DNA of 64,000 bases, from assembly GCF_012272695.1 (NCBI RefSeq), contig NZ_CP050902.1, positions 2,170,001 to 2,234,000 on the forward strand, in the 5' to 3' direction. Below are positions 43,196 to 51,869 of this stretch, one piece after another. The stretch's first letter is position 1. Every line of letters begins with the position of its first letter. Below the pieces are notes generated by a model that saw only the letters and a list, made by a program, of their open reading frames with translations, did not search any database and was not told the DNA's origin. The DNA is from Nocardioides sp. JQ2195. Its GTDB lineage: Bacteria; Actinomycetota; Actinomycetes; Propionibacteriales; Nocardioidaceae. The position numbers and the translations under genes are program-made.

Positions 43196-44899
43196 ATGAA
43201 CGACGCTCCCGCACCACGCACGCCCCGCCCCCGCCCCAAGAAGGGCGAAGGGCAGTGGGCTCTCGGCTACCTCGAGCCGTTGAACAAGAACGAGCAGTCC
43301 AAGAAGGACGACAACCCGCTCAACGTGCGGGCCCGCATCGAGAACATCTACTCCAAGCGGGGCTTCGACTCGATCGACCCGGCCGACCTGCGTGGCCGCT
43401 TCCGCTGGTACGGCATCTACACCCAGCGTGCCCCCGGCCTCGACGGCGGCAAGACCGGCGCCCTGGAAGAAGAGCAGCTCGACGACCGCTACTTCATGAT
43501 GCGCGTGCGCAGCGACGGCAGGCTGCTGAGCCCCGCGCAGCTGCGCACCCTGGGCGGCATCTCCACCGACTACGCCCGCAGCACCGCCGACATCACCGAC
43601 CGCTCCAACATCCAGTACCACTGGATCGAGATCGAGGACGTCCCCACCATCTGGGAGCGCCTCGAGGCAGTCGGCCTGAGCACGGAAGAGGCCTGCGGTG
43701 ACTCTCCCCGCGGCATGCTCGGCTCCCCCGTGGCCGGAGTGGCCAAGGACGAGATCATCGACGGCACCCCGGCGCTGCTCGAGATCAACCGTCGTCGCAC
43801 CGGCAACCCCGAGTACTCCAACCTCCCCCGCAAGTTCAAGACGTCGGTCAGCGGTCACCCGAGCCTCGACGGTGCTCCCGAGATCAACGACGTCTCGTTC
43901 GTCGGTGTCGAGCACCCCGAGCACGGGCCCGGATTCGACCTCTGGGTCGGTGGCGCACTGTCCACCAACCCGTTCCTGGCCGCCCGGATGGGCGTCTGGA
44001 TCCCGCTCGACGAGGTGGCCGACGCCTGGGAGGGCGTCATCTCCATCTTCCGTGACTACGGCTACCGCCGGCTCCGCTCGCGGGCCCGCCTGAAGTTCCT
44101 GGTCAAGGACTGGGGCATCGAGAAGTTCCGCGAGGTCCTCGAGACCGAGTACCTCCAGCGCAAGCTCATCTCGAACCCCTCTCCCGAGCGCGCCACCAGC
44201 AACGGTGACCACATCGGCGTGCACGAGCAGAAGGACGGCAAGTTCTACATCGGTGCCGCCCCGGTCGTGGGTCGCGTCAGCGGCGAGGTGCTGACCGGAC
44301 TGGGCGACCTCGTCGAGAAGTACGACGTCGCCGGCGTGCGCTTCACGGCGTACCAGAAGCTGGTCCTGATCGGCGTCGACGAGGACAAGGTCGAGGACGT
44401 CGTCGCTGCCCTGGCACGCATCGGGTTGGAGGCACGTCCGTCCCAGTGGCGCCGCTCCACGATGGCCTGCACCGGCATCGAGTTCTGCAAGCTGGCCATC
44501 GTCGACACCAAGCAGCGTGCCCACGACCTGATCGACGAGCTCGAGCGTCGCTTCCCTGACCTGGACACCCCCATCACGGTCAACGTGAACGGCTGCCCGA
44601 ACTCCTGCGCCCGCACCCAGGTCGCCGACATCGGGCTCAAGGGCCAGCTGGTGCTCGACGACGACGGCAACCAGGTCGAGGGATTCCAGGTGCACCTCGG
44701 CGGCGGCATCGGCCTGACCGCAGAGCTGGGCCGCAAGCTGCGCGCCCACAAGGTCACCAGCAAGGGCTTGGACGACTACATCACCAACGTCGTCCACGCC
44801 TACCTGGGCCAGCGCACCGACGGTGAGAGCTTCGCCACCTGGGTGGCCCGCGCCGACGAGGACGTGCTGCGTGGCGAGAAGGCCCTCGAGGCCGTCTGA
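43196..44899 (+). CDS. sir: Ferredoxin-dependent sulfite (nitrite/sulfite) reductase
   Basis: 567 residues from ATG 43196 with GAAGGA upstream. Two ferrodoxin-like repeats and the 4Fe-4S/siroheme cysteines: STMACTGIEFCK (CxxxxxC) and VNGCPNSCAR (CxxxC). RSNIQYHWIEIEDVP and YFMMRVRSDGRLLSPAQLR are also typical. It reduces sulfite to sulfide with six electrons from ferredoxin. It heads the operon sir, zinc ribbon, cysH, siroheme chelatase; the last supplies its own cofactor. A nitrite reductase reading is less likely because of the cysH linkage. Confidence 0.93.
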   Translation: MNDAPAPRTPRPRPKKGEGQWALGYLEPLNKNEQSKKDDNPLNVRARIENIYSKRGFDSIDPADLRGRFRWYGIYTQRAPGLDGGKTGALEEEQLDDRYFMMRVRSDGRLLSPAQLRTLGGISTDYARSTADITDRSNIQYHWIEIEDVPTIWERLEAVGLSTEEACGDSPRGMLGSPVAGVAKDEIIDGTPALLEINRRRTGNPEYSNLPRKFKTSVSGHPSLDGAPEINDVSFVGVEHPEHGPGFDLWVGGALSTNPFLAARMGVWIPLDEVADAWEGVISIFRDYGYRRLRSRARLKFLVKDWGIEKFREVLETEYLQRKLISNPSPERATSNGDHIGVHEQKDGKFYIGAAPVVGRVSGEVLTGLGDLVEKYDVAGVRFTAYQKLVLIGVDEDKVEDVVAALARIGLEARPSQWRRSTMACTGIEFCKLAIVDTKQRAHDLIDELERRFPDLDTPITVNVNGCPNSCARTQVADIGLKGQLVLDDDGNQVEGFQVHLGGGIGLTAELGRKLRAHKVTSKGLDDYITNVVHAYLGQRTDGESFATWVARADEDVLRGEKALEAV

Positions 44900-45060
44900 T
44901 GTCCGAGCGCGCACAGCCCCAGCTCTGCCCCTACTGCGGGGACGACGACCTGCGACCGCACGACGGTACGCCGGGTTCGTGGGAGTGCCGCTCCTGCCTG
45001 CGCGCCTTCACCCTGAAGATGACCGGAATGATCCGACCCACCGCAGGAGGTGGCTCATGA
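44899..45060 (+). CDS. Small zinc-ribbon protein between sulfite reductase and APS reductase
   Basis: 53 residues, missed by long-ORF calling. Its ATG shares a base with the sulfite reductase stop (TGATG) and its TGA overlaps the cysH start (ATGA). Two CxxC knuckles (LCPYCGDDDL and ECRSCLRAFTLK) form a zinc ribbon. The same tiny gene occurs at this place in many actinobacteria. Role unknown; perhaps an assembly or electron-transfer helper for one of its neighbours. Confidence 0.85.
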   Translation: MSERAQPQLCPYCGDDDLRPHDGTPGSWECRSCLRAFTLKMTGMIRPTAGGGS

Positions 45061-45803
45061 CCGCGGCAACGACGGCGGCCGCCGCTGCCTACCGCGGCTC
45101 GCACACCGCGGACCGCTCCCCGGAGGAGCTGCGCGAGATCGTCTCCCACGTGGGCGCCGAGCTCGAGCTGGCTCCGGCCGAGGACATCATCGAGTGGGCC
45201 GTGGCCACCTTCGGGTCCAAGTTCTGCGTCACCTCGTCCATGGGTGACGCCGTGCTGGCGCACCTGGCGGCCAAGGTCGCCCCGGGCGTCGACGTGGTCT
45301 TCCTGGACACCGGGTACCACTTCATCGAGACCATCGGCACCCGCGACGCCGTCGAGGCGACGATGAACGTCAACCTGGTCACCATCAAGCCCGACCTGAC
45401 CGTTGCCGAGCAGGACGCGCAGTACGGCAAGGACCTCTACAAGACCGACCCCGACATGTGCTGCGCCCTGCGCAAGGTCAAGCCCCTGGCCGACTCGTTG
45501 GCCAACTACGACGCCTGGGCCACCGGCCTGCGGCGCGCCGAGACCCACAACCGCGTCATCGCGCCCGTGATCGGCTGGGACGCCAAGAAGGGCAAGGTCA
45601 AGGTCTCCCCCATCGCCCGATGGTCCGACGAACAGGTGGAGCGCTACGTCGCCGAGAACGGCGTGCTGGTCAACCCGTTGGTCCACGACGGCTATCCCTC
45701 GATCGGGTGCTGGCCGTGCACCGCACGCGTCGCCCCCGGCGAGGACCCACGCTCCGGTCGTTGGGCCGGGCAGAACAAGACCGAGTGCGGGATCCACTCG
45801 TGA
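45057..45803 (+). CDS. cysH: Adenylylsulfate (APS) reductase, 4Fe-4S type
   Basis: 248 residues from ATG 45057. PAPS-reductase fold: FCVTSSMGDAVLAHLAAKV, DVVFLDTGYHF. Four cluster cysteines: the CC pair in DPDMCCALRKVKPL and the CxxC pair in GCWPCTARVAPGED, with the catalytic Cys in ECGIHS at the end. The CC/CxxC set means it reduces APS directly rather than PAPS, releasing sulfite for the upstream reductase. Confidence 0.95.
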   Translation: MTAATTAAAAAYRGSHTADRSPEELREIVSHVGAELELAPAEDIIEWAVATFGSKFCVTSSMGDAVLAHLAAKVAPGVDVVFLDTGYHFIETIGTRDAVEATMNVNLVTIKPDLTVAEQDAQYGKDLYKTDPDMCCALRKVKPLADSLANYDAWATGLRRAETHNRVIAPVIGWDAKKGKVKVSPIARWSDEQVERYVAENGVLVNPLVHDGYPSIGCWPCTARVAPGEDPRSGRWAGQNKTECGIHS

Positions 45804-45882
45804 TCGGCCACAGCAACACGCCAGCAGAACAACCAGCGACAAAGGTGTCGTTCAACATCGCTCGTGAAGGGAGGCAGTTCTC

Positions 45883-46626
45883 ATGACTGCTCCTGCTCTG
45901 ATCGCTCTCGCCCACGGAAGCCGCGACCCGCGGCATGCCGAGACCATCACCGCCCTCGTCAACGAGGTGAAGACGATGCGCCCCGACCTGCGCATCGAGA
46001 CGGCCTTCCTCGAACTGTCGAAGCCGTCCTTCAACACGGCGGTGAACAAGCTGGTCCGAGCCGGCTACGACGAGATCGTCGTCGTCCCCCTCCTCCTCAG
46101 CGATGCGTTCCACGCCAAGGTCGACGTGCCCACCGCGGTGGCCGAGCAGACCGCCCGCCACGAAGGGCTGCAGATCCGGGCGACCGAGGTGCTCGGCCTC
46201 GAGCAGGCCTTCCTGGAGGTGCTCGACCTGCGCCTGCGCGAGGCGCTCAAGGACGCCCGTGTGCGCGAGCTCGACGCCCTGGTGCTGGCCGCAGCCGGTT
46301 CCAGCGACCCGCTCGCCAACCAGGCCGTCGGACGACTGGCCCGCCTGTGGGGCACCCACCACAAGCTCCCCGTGAAGGCGGCCTTCGCCTCGGCCACCCC
46401 GCCCGCCACGGGTGAGGCCGTTCGCGCCTTCCGGGGCGAGGGACGCCGCCACATCGCGGTCGCCTCGTTCTTCCTGGCCCCCGGCTTCCTGCCTGATCGC
46501 GCTGCCGAGCTCGCCCTCGAGGCCGGTGCAGTGGCGGTGTCCGCTCCCCTGGGTGCCCACCCCACCCTGGCGCGGACGATCCTGGCCCGGTACGCCGTCG
46601 GCGCCGTGGAGCTCGTCCCCGTCTGA
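45883..46626 (+). CDS. Sirohydrochlorin ferrochelatase-like CbiX protein
   Basis: 247 residues from ATG 45883 with GAAGGGAGG upstream. Double CbiX domain: IALAHGSRDPRHAETITALV with the metal-ligand His, VVVPLLLSDAFHAKVDVPTA, and a second half DALVLAAAGSSDPLANQA, VASFFLAPGFLPDRA. It should insert Fe2+ into sirohydrochlorin to make siroheme, the cofactor of the sulfite reductase in the same operon. Confidence 0.9.
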   Translation: MTAPALIALAHGSRDPRHAETITALVNEVKTMRPDLRIETAFLELSKPSFNTAVNKLVRAGYDEIVVVPLLLSDAFHAKVDVPTAVAEQTARHEGLQIRATEVLGLEQAFLEVLDLRLREALKDARVRELDALVLAAAGSSDPLANQAVGRLARLWGTHHKLPVKAAFASATPPATGEAVRAFRGEGRRHIAVASFFLAPGFLPDRAAELALEAGAVAVSAPLGAHPTLARTILARYAVGAVELVPV

Positions 46627-46650
46627 TTCGCCAACCACGGGCGGTTGGTG

Positions 46651-46759
46651 CGCAAGAACCCACCGTTCGCGGCGCAAGAACCCACCGTTCGGCGCGCAAG
46701 AATCCACCGTTCGGCGCGCAAGAATCCACCGTTCGGCGCGCAAGAATCCACCGTTCGCG
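46651..46759. repeat. Five tandem copies of a 22-bp repeat
   Basis: Units begin at 46651, 46673, 46695, 46717 and 46739; the core is CGCAAGAATCCACCGTTCG, nearly identical in all (one T/C change in the first two). It fills the gap between the convergent chelatase and DUF3037 genes. Before it, CCAACC/GGTTGG (46632-46648) can form a small hairpin. No spacer sequences separate the units, so this is not a CRISPR array. Confidence 0.9.
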
Positions 46760-47140
46760 TCAGGAGACGAGCTGGTGGGCCAGGCGCTCCAGTTGTCGGG
46801 CCGGGTCATTGGTGATGCCGCCGTGCACCGGGCCCGGCTGGACCACCGTGCTCTTCGGCGCCTTCAGGAAGCCGAAACGGGTGCCGAGCGGCTTGTCCGC
46901 CGCCGCCCCGCCACGCGAGTCCCCCGCGCAGATTCCCTCGATGAAGTCGAGGGCGCGGCAGACCTGGTCGAGGTCCAGGCCCGGGTGCAGCGCGGTGAGC
47001 CGCTCCCGGTCGACGTTCCAGGCGACCTGGAGGAAGTCCGCTGCCTGGCAGTAGACCAGCACACCGACGTTCACGAACTCCTCGCGCTCGACGCGCGGCA
47101 CGCACCGCAGCACGACGTACTGGTAGGCGAGGTCAGTCAT
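46760..47140 (-). CDS. DUF3037 protein, partner of HipA-like kinase
   Basis: 126 residues from ATG 47140 (MTDLAYQYVVLRCVPRVERE), with the family pattern EEFVNVGVLVYCQAADFLQV and LDFIEGICAGD. Its ATG overlaps the kinase stop (ATGA). DUF3037 genes regularly follow this HipA-like kinase; the pair may work as a regulator/effector unit, but no activity is established. The C-terminus ends within the last tandem repeat unit's edge. Confidence 0.87.
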   Translation of the reverse strand: MTDLAYQYVVLRCVPRVEREEFVNVGVLVYCQAADFLQVAWNVDRERLTALHPGLDLDQVCRALDFIEGICAGDSRGGAAADKPLGTRFGFLKAPKSTVVQPGPVHGGITNDPARQLERLAHQLVS

Positions 47141-47901
47141 GACGCGCCTCCGGGGAGCCATTGCCGCGTCCCGAGCCGAGCCGTCAGGAAGGCGACGTAC
47201 GCCGACCGAACGGCCGCCGCGTCCTCGGCACCGGGCACCGGCTCGAGCCACTCGTCGGGCACCTTGGCGAGGATCTCGGTGAAGACCGAGGCGTCGAGCA
47301 GGCCGGCGATCTCCTTGTCGGCGGCCGGTAGGGCCTCGACGTGCCCGAGCATGACGTGGTCGCTGGGGTCCCACGGCTGGGCCGCGAAACGCGATGGATC
47401 GGTGACCCCTCCGCCCCATGCGTGATGGAAGTAGAGGGCCGCGCCGTGGTCGATCACCCACAGGTCACCGTGCCAGAGCAGGAGATTCGGGTTGCGCCAG
47501 CTCCGGTCGACGTTCGCGGTGAAGGCATCGAGCCAGAGCACCTTCGACGACACCTGGGGTGACGTGGAGGTGTCGCCGTCGAACCCGAAGGAGCCGGGCA
47601 GGAAGTCCACACCGAGGTTGAGGCCGACGCTGGCGGTGAGCAGGTCCTGGACCTCTTCGTCGGCCTCGTAGCGAGCAATGTCCGACGAGAGCTCCAGCGC
47701 GACCAGGCGCGGAGTGAGCAGGCCGATGCGCCGGGCCAGCTCACCCACGATGACCTCGGCGACCAGCACCCGCAGCCCTTGCCCGGCACCGCGGAACTTG
47801 CACACGTAGGTGCCGAGGTCGCCGGCCTCGACGATCCCCGGAAGCGATCCGCCCTCGCGCAGGGGCGCCACGTAGCGCGTGACGGGAACGACGTCGATCA
47901 C
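47137..47901 (-). CDS. HipA-family (short) kinase
   Basis: 254 residues from GTG 47901, overlapping the PPK2 stop (GTGA). Kinase-like features: YVCKFRGAGQGLRVLVAEVI with the ATP Lys, FLPGSFGFDGD, WLDAFTANVDRSWRNPNLLL (HipA-type N-D-R catalytic loop) and LWVIDHGAALYFHHAW (the DHG metal motif). This is the stand-alone short HipA-like family, not the classical HipBA toxin; there is no HipB. The substrate is unknown. Confidence 0.87.
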   Translation of the reverse strand: MIDVVPVTRYVAPLREGGSLPGIVEAGDLGTYVCKFRGAGQGLRVLVAEVIVGELARRIGLLTPRLVALELSSDIARYEADEEVQDLLTASVGLNLGVDFLPGSFGFDGDTSTSPQVSSKVLWLDAFTANVDRSWRNPNLLLWHGDLWVIDHGAALYFHHAWGGGVTDPSRFAAQPWDPSDHVMLGHVEALPAADKEIAGLLDASVFTEILAKVPDEWLEPVPGAEDAAAVRSAYVAFLTARLGTRQWLPGGAS

Positions 47902-48755
47902 GAGAGTGGTTCCTCGTGCTCCAGCCGGGCCTTCTGCTCCTCGACGTCGAAGTCGGCCTCGGGCCAGGCCAGGTCCATCGCGCGCAACGCCTCGATCAGG
48001 AGCTCGCCGACCGCCAGGTTGCGGAACCACTTGCGGTCGGAGGGGACGACGTACCACGGGGCGTGCTCGGTGTTGGTCTTCTCGATGGCCAGCTCGTAGG
48101 CCCGCTGGTACGCCGGCCACAACGCACGCTCGTCGATGTCACCCGGGTTGAACTTCCAGAACTTGGTCGGGTCGTCGAGCCTGGCGAGCAGTCGTTCCTT
48201 CTGCTCGTCGGCGGAGATGTGCAGCATGCACTTGATGAGGATGACCCCGTCGTCGACCAGCTCCTTCTCGAAGGAGTTGATCGCTGCGTAGCGGTGCTCG
48301 ATCTCCTCGGGTGTCGCGAGCTCGCGGACCCTGCCGACCAGCACGTCCTCGTAGTGCGATCGGTCGAAGACACCGATGTAGCCGGGCGCGGGCACCGCCT
48401 TGCGGATCCGCCACAGGAAGTCGTGCTCCAGCTCCTCCTGGGTGGGGGCCTTGAAGGACGTGATCCGCACTCCTTGGGGATCGACCAGCCCGACAGCGTG
48501 GCGAATCACCCCGCCCTTCCCGGAGGTGTCCATCCCCTGCAGCACCAGGAGGATCCGTCGCTCGTCACCCGTCCCTCGCTGGGCGAACAGCTGCTCCTGG
48601 AGGTCGGCGAGCTCGTCACCGAGATCGATCAGTGCCTGCTCGCCGGCATGCTTGTCATCCTCGAACCCGGGCTGACCGTGCGGGTCGAACTCGCCGAGGT
48701 CGATCGCGCCGGACGGCGCGCGGAGGAGCTCGTGGAAGGTCGCGTGGTGGGCCAT
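47898..48755 (-). CDS. ppk2: Polyphosphate kinase 2 family protein
   Basis: 285 residues from ATG 48755. Walker A in LQGMDTSGKGGVIRH, SFKAPTQEELEHDFLWRIRK, Walker B GVFDRSHYEDVLVGRV, and the lid region FEKELVDDGVILIKCMLHIS. It transfers phosphate between polyphosphate and nucleotides (class I or III PPK2; direction not evident). It is coupled to the HipA-like kinase gene, which links nucleotide or energy charge to that unknown kinase. Confidence 0.93.
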   Translation of the reverse strand: MAHHATFHELLRAPSGAIDLGEFDPHGQPGFEDDKHAGEQALIDLGDELADLQEQLFAQRGTGDERRILLVLQGMDTSGKGGVIRHAVGLVDPQGVRITSFKAPTQEELEHDFLWRIRKAVPAPGYIGVFDRSHYEDVLVGRVRELATPEEIEHRYAAINSFEKELVDDGVILIKCMLHISADEQKERLLARLDDPTKFWKFNPGDIDERALWPAYQRAYELAIEKTNTEHAPWYVVPSDRKWFRNLAVGELLIEALRAMDLAWPEADFDVEEQKARLEHEEPLS

Positions 48756-48769
48756 GGCGCCAACACTAG

Positions 48770-49480
48770 TCAACCGAGCACCCGACGGACGTCGAGGGCG
48801 CAGCCGACGACGGTCGCCGTCGTGCCGTCGCTCAACGGCTCGTCGAACCACGTGCCCTGCACGAACCCCACCTTCTCCAGGACCCGCAACGACGCGGCGT
48901 TGCGGTGGTCGGGCGCCGCGAAGTAGGTCGTGGCGTCGGGGAAGCGCTTGCGGGTGCGGCGCAACCAGGCCCAGAGCATGGCCGCGCCGAGCCCCTTGCC
49001 GATCCAGGCATCCTCGCCGATGGCGTAGTCGACGCCGATGGCCTCGGGGTCGGGGGTCAGCAGCGCGAACTCCGGGTAGTCGCTGAGCCGGTAGTCCTGG
49101 AGGAATCCCACCGATCGGCCGTTCACCTCCACCACCCACATCCGGGTCGGGGTGGTGCCGTCGATGTGCGGGGCGTACTTCGCCGTCACCGTCTCGAGGT
49201 CCGGCGAGCCGTCGTCGAACCACCACTTGTGCACATGCTCGGCAGCACGCCACCTGGCCACGTCGGGGAGGTCACCCCGCTCCATCGGGCGCAGCAGCAC
49301 GCGCAGGTCAGGGTCGACGATGAATCTCTTGGGCTCCGCCGACAGGTCGACCGCGGTGGGCTCTCCCATCACGGTCGCGGCCAGCCGCTGGGCGGCAGCG
49401 TTCCACGACTCGTCACCGTGGACGACTCCGGACAGCTCCCGCTCGCCGTGTCGCACCACCACGTGCACCTGCTCGGCCAT
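48770..49480 (-). CDS. GNAT acetyltransferase (AAC(6')/siderophore-type Acetyltransf_8)
   Basis: 236 residues. An N-terminal segment of about 55 residues (EQVHVVVRHGERELSGVVHG) precedes a GNAT domain: LLRPMERGDLPDVARWRAAE, HVHKWWFDDGSPD, WVVEVNGRSVGFLQDYRLSD, IGEDAWIGKGLGAAMLWAWL (acetyl-CoA loop) and RNAASLRVLEKVGFVQGTWF. The WW(F)DD and DYRLSD elements resemble aminoglycoside 6'-acetyltransferases and siderophore acetylases. Native substrate unknown; resistance cannot be inferred. It is 14 bp upstream of ppk2. Confidence 0.87.
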   Translation of the reverse strand: MAEQVHVVVRHGERELSGVVHGDESWNAAAQRLAATVMGEPTAVDLSAEPKRFIVDPDLRVLLRPMERGDLPDVARWRAAEHVHKWWFDDGSPDLETVTAKYAPHIDGTTPTRMWVVEVNGRSVGFLQDYRLSDYPEFALLTPDPEAIGVDYAIGEDAWIGKGLGAAMLWAWLRRTRKRFPDATTYFAAPDHRNAASLRVLEKVGFVQGTWFDEPLSDGTTATVVGCALDVRRVLG

Positions 49481-49504
49481 GGGCAGCAGGCTAGCCGTGG
49501 CACC

Positions 49505-49614
49505 GTCGGCCGGTCACCCAGTCGACCGGTCACCAGTCGGACGGCGCCTCGAGCGAGTCGTCGGCCGGTCACCCAGCCGACCTGTCACCAGTCGGACGGC
49601 ACCTCGAGCGAGTC
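49505..49614. repeat. 55-bp tandem duplication at the recX 3' end
   Basis: The 55-bp unit starting GTCGGCCGGTCACCCAG at 49505 is repeated from 49560 with about three changes. The second copy contains the last codons and stop of recX (SLEVPSDW); the first is its downstream echo. Confidence 0.9.
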
Positions 49615-50445
49615 GTCGTCCGGCCCCTCGGCGGCAGCCGCCAGCTCCTCGCGCACCACGGAGAACGTCATGCCCGGCGGGTACCCCTTGCGAGCCAGCA
49701 TCCCGACCAGGCGCCGCGTGGCCTTCACCTCGTCGAGCCCGGACATCGAACGCAGCTTCTTGCGGACCAGTCGCCGCGCGGCCGCCTCCTCGTCGTCGGG
49801 ATCGATCTCGTCGAGCGCCTCTCGGGCCACGAGGTCGTCGATGCCCTTGCGACGCAGCTCCTGCGCCAGGGCGCGCCGGGCCAACCCCTTGCCCGGTTGT
49901 CGTGAGGCGATCCACGCGCGCGCGAACGCCTCGTCGTCGACGAGGCCGACCTCCTCGAACCGGTCGAGCAACCGGACGGCGATGTCGTCGGGGACGTTCT
50001 TCCTCGCCAACCTATCCGCCAGCTCCTTGCGGCTGCGAGCCTGACCGGTCAGCTGGTCGAGCAGGATCTTGCGAGCCACCGCCTCGTGGTCGGCCTCATC
50101 TCCCGAGCCGTCGTCATCGGGCGCCAACCCGCTGCCAGGGGCGCCGTCTCGAGGAACCTCCGCCTCCGAAGTCGGGGCGCTGTCGGCAGCGGCGGTGGCG
50201 GTGGCGGTGGCGGTGTCAGGTCGCGTGATCTCCCCCGCCGCCACCGCACGCAACCAGGCGTCGACCCCGTCACTGACGTTGCCCTGCCAGCTCGGCGAGG
50301 CGTCGCCTCCATCGACCGGCATCTGGTCAGCGGCCCCGGCGCCGGGCGGTGTCCCCGATCCCGGGTCCACCGCCCACGCGGGTGGTGGCCCCTCGGAGAG
50401 CTGTGCCGACCACTCGGTCGGCTCGGCCTCGAAGGGGCCGGACAT
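49585..50445 (-). CDS. recX: Recombination regulator RecX
   Basis: 286 residues; ATG shares a base with the recA stop (TGATG). RecX three-helix repeats begin near residue 120 (ARKILLDQLTGQARSRKELA, RKNVPDDIAVRLLDRFEEVG, LVDDEAFARAWIASRQPGKG, QELRRKGIDDLVAREALDEI). The first 115 residues are a Pro/Ala/Asp-rich, probably disordered extension not needed by the family; a shorter start cannot be excluded. RecX limits RecA filament growth. Confidence 0.92.
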   Translation of the reverse strand: MSGPFEAEPTEWSAQLSEGPPPAWAVDPGSGTPPGAGAADQMPVDGGDASPSWQGNVSDGVDAWLRAVAAGEITRPDTATATATAAADSAPTSEAEVPRDGAPGSGLAPDDDGSGDEADHEAVARKILLDQLTGQARSRKELADRLARKNVPDDIAVRLLDRFEEVGLVDDEAFARAWIASRQPGKGLARRALAQELRRKGIDDLVAREALDEIDPDDEEAAARRLVRKKLRSMSGLDEVKATRRLVGMLARKGYPPGMTFSVVREELAAAAEGPDDDSLEVPSDW

Positions 50446-51488
50446 CAGAAGTCGATGTTGGTCGGCTCGTCAGCCAGGTCGACGGGCTCGTCGACCTTCG
50501 GCCCGACGCCGAGCTTCTCGAGGATCTTCTTCTCCAGCTCGTTGGCCAGGTCGGGGTTGTCCTTGAGGAAGGTGCGGGCATTCTCCTTGCCCTGGCCGAG
50601 CTGGTCGCCCTCGTAGGTGTACCAAGCGCCGGCCTTGCGGACCAGGCCCGCCTCGACACCGACATCGATCAGGCCACCCTCGCGGCTGATGCCCTTGCCG
50701 TACATGATGTCGAACTCGGCCTGCTTGAACGGCGGGGCCACCTTGTTCTTCACGACCTTGACGCGGGTGCGGTTGCCGACCATGTCGGTGCCGTCCTTGA
50801 GCGTCTCGATGCGTCGTACGTCGAGGCGCACGGAGGAGTAGAACTTCAGCGCGCGACCACCGGTGGTGGTCTCGGGCGAGCCGAACATGACACCGATCTT
50901 CTCGCGCAGCTGGTTGATGAAGATCGCGGTGGTGCCGGAGTTGTTGAGGGCACCGGTCATCTTGCGCAGAGCCTGGCTCATCAGGCGAGCCTGGAGGCCG
51001 ACGTGGCTGTCACCCATCTCGCCCTCGATCTCGGCGCGAGGAACCAGGGCCGCCACCGAGTCGATCACGATCAGGTCGAGCGCGCCGGAACGGATCAGCA
51101 TGTCGGCGATCTCGAGCGCCTGCTCACCGGAGTCGGGCTGCGAGACCAGCAGGGCGTCGGTGTCGACACCCAGCGCCTTGGCGTACTCCGGGTCGAGCGC
51201 GTGCTCCGCGTCGATGAACGCGACGATGCCGCCGGCGGCCTGGGCGTTGGCCACCGCGTGCAGGGCGACCGTCGTCTTTCCGGAGGACTCCGGACCGTAG
51301 ACCTCGACCACACGACCGCGCGGCAGGCCGCCGAGGCCCAGGGCCACGTCGAGCGCGATCGAGCCGGTGGGGATGATCTCGAGCGGTGCACGGGTCTCGT
51401 CGCCGAGGCGCATCACCGAGCCCTTGCCGAAGCTCTTCTCGATGTTGGCAAGCGCTGCGTCGAGCGCCTTGTCGCGGTCTCCAGCCAT
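50445..51488 (-). CDS. recA: Recombinase RecA
   Basis: 347 residues, typical length. Walker [48 protein letters not shown] and [20 protein letters not shown] are canonical. No intein. It forms filaments on single-stranded DNA, drives strand exchange and activates LexA self-cleavage. A LexA box lies 125 bp upstream, and recX follows in the same operon. Confidence 0.98.
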   Translation of the reverse strand: MAGDRDKALDAALANIEKSFGKGSVMRLGDETRAPLEIIPTGSIALDVALGLGGLPRGRVVEVYGPESSGKTTVALHAVANAQAAGGIVAFIDAEHALDPEYAKALGVDTDALLVSQPDSGEQALEIADMLIRSGALDLIVIDSVAALVPRAEIEGEMGDSHVGLQARLMSQALRKMTGALNNSGTTAIFINQLREKIGVMFGSPETTTGGRALKFYSSVRLDVRRIETLKDGTDMVGNRTRVKVVKNKVAPPFKQAEFDIMYGKGISREGGLIDVGVEAGLVRKAGAWYTYEGDQLGQGKENARTFLKDNPDLANELEKKILEKLGVGPKVDEPVDLADEPTNIDF

Positions 51489-51612
51489 GGCTGCGTGTCC
51501 TTTTCGTGAGAGGTCGATGTGTTGTCCCGGACGCTAGACCGAGCCACCGACAATGGGTGCCGACCACCTGCAGGGCTGTGGACAACCCCGGTCGACAGCA
51601 CTCAGACTAGCC

Positions 51613-51626
51613 CGAACAGACGTTCG
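51613..51626. promoter_or_regulatory. LexA (SOS) box upstream of recA
   Basis: CGAACAGACGTTCG is a perfect match to the actinobacterial LexA consensus CGAACnnnnGTTCG, in the 186-bp gap between the DUF3046 gene and recA. Confidence 0.88.
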
Positions 51627-51674
51627 ATCAAGCGCGACACGCAGGCGTGGAATCGAACAGGTGATCGGACAGGT

Positions 51675-51869
51675 TCACTTGTCCCGGAACGGCAGGTCCA
51701 GGGTGCGCCAGACCGCCTCCCACACGCGCTTCGGTGACTCCCCCGCTGCCAGTGCCTCCTGGACCGTGCGCGAGCCGAGCTCGCTGATGACGTGCTGCTC
51801 GGCCCACGAGCGCGCGTACCCCGGACCCAGCGCCTGCTCCATCCGGGCCCAGAACTCCGTGTGCCTCAT
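51675..51869 (-). CDS. DUF3046 protein
   Basis: 64 residues from ATG 51869 (MRHTEFWARMEQALGPGYAR), the normal DUF3046 start and length, ending LDLPFRDK. It is a standard neighbour of recA in actinobacteria, function unknown. Its ATG overlaps the stop of the methyltransferase gene (ATGA). Confidence 0.92.
   Translation of the reverse strand: MRHTEFWARMEQALGPGYARSWAEQHVISELGSRTVQEALAAGESPKRVWEAVWRTLDLPFRDK

Noticed and set aside
46651..46759. CRISPR array candidate
   Set aside because: Units of 22 bp are directly adjacent with no spacers, and no cas genes are present.
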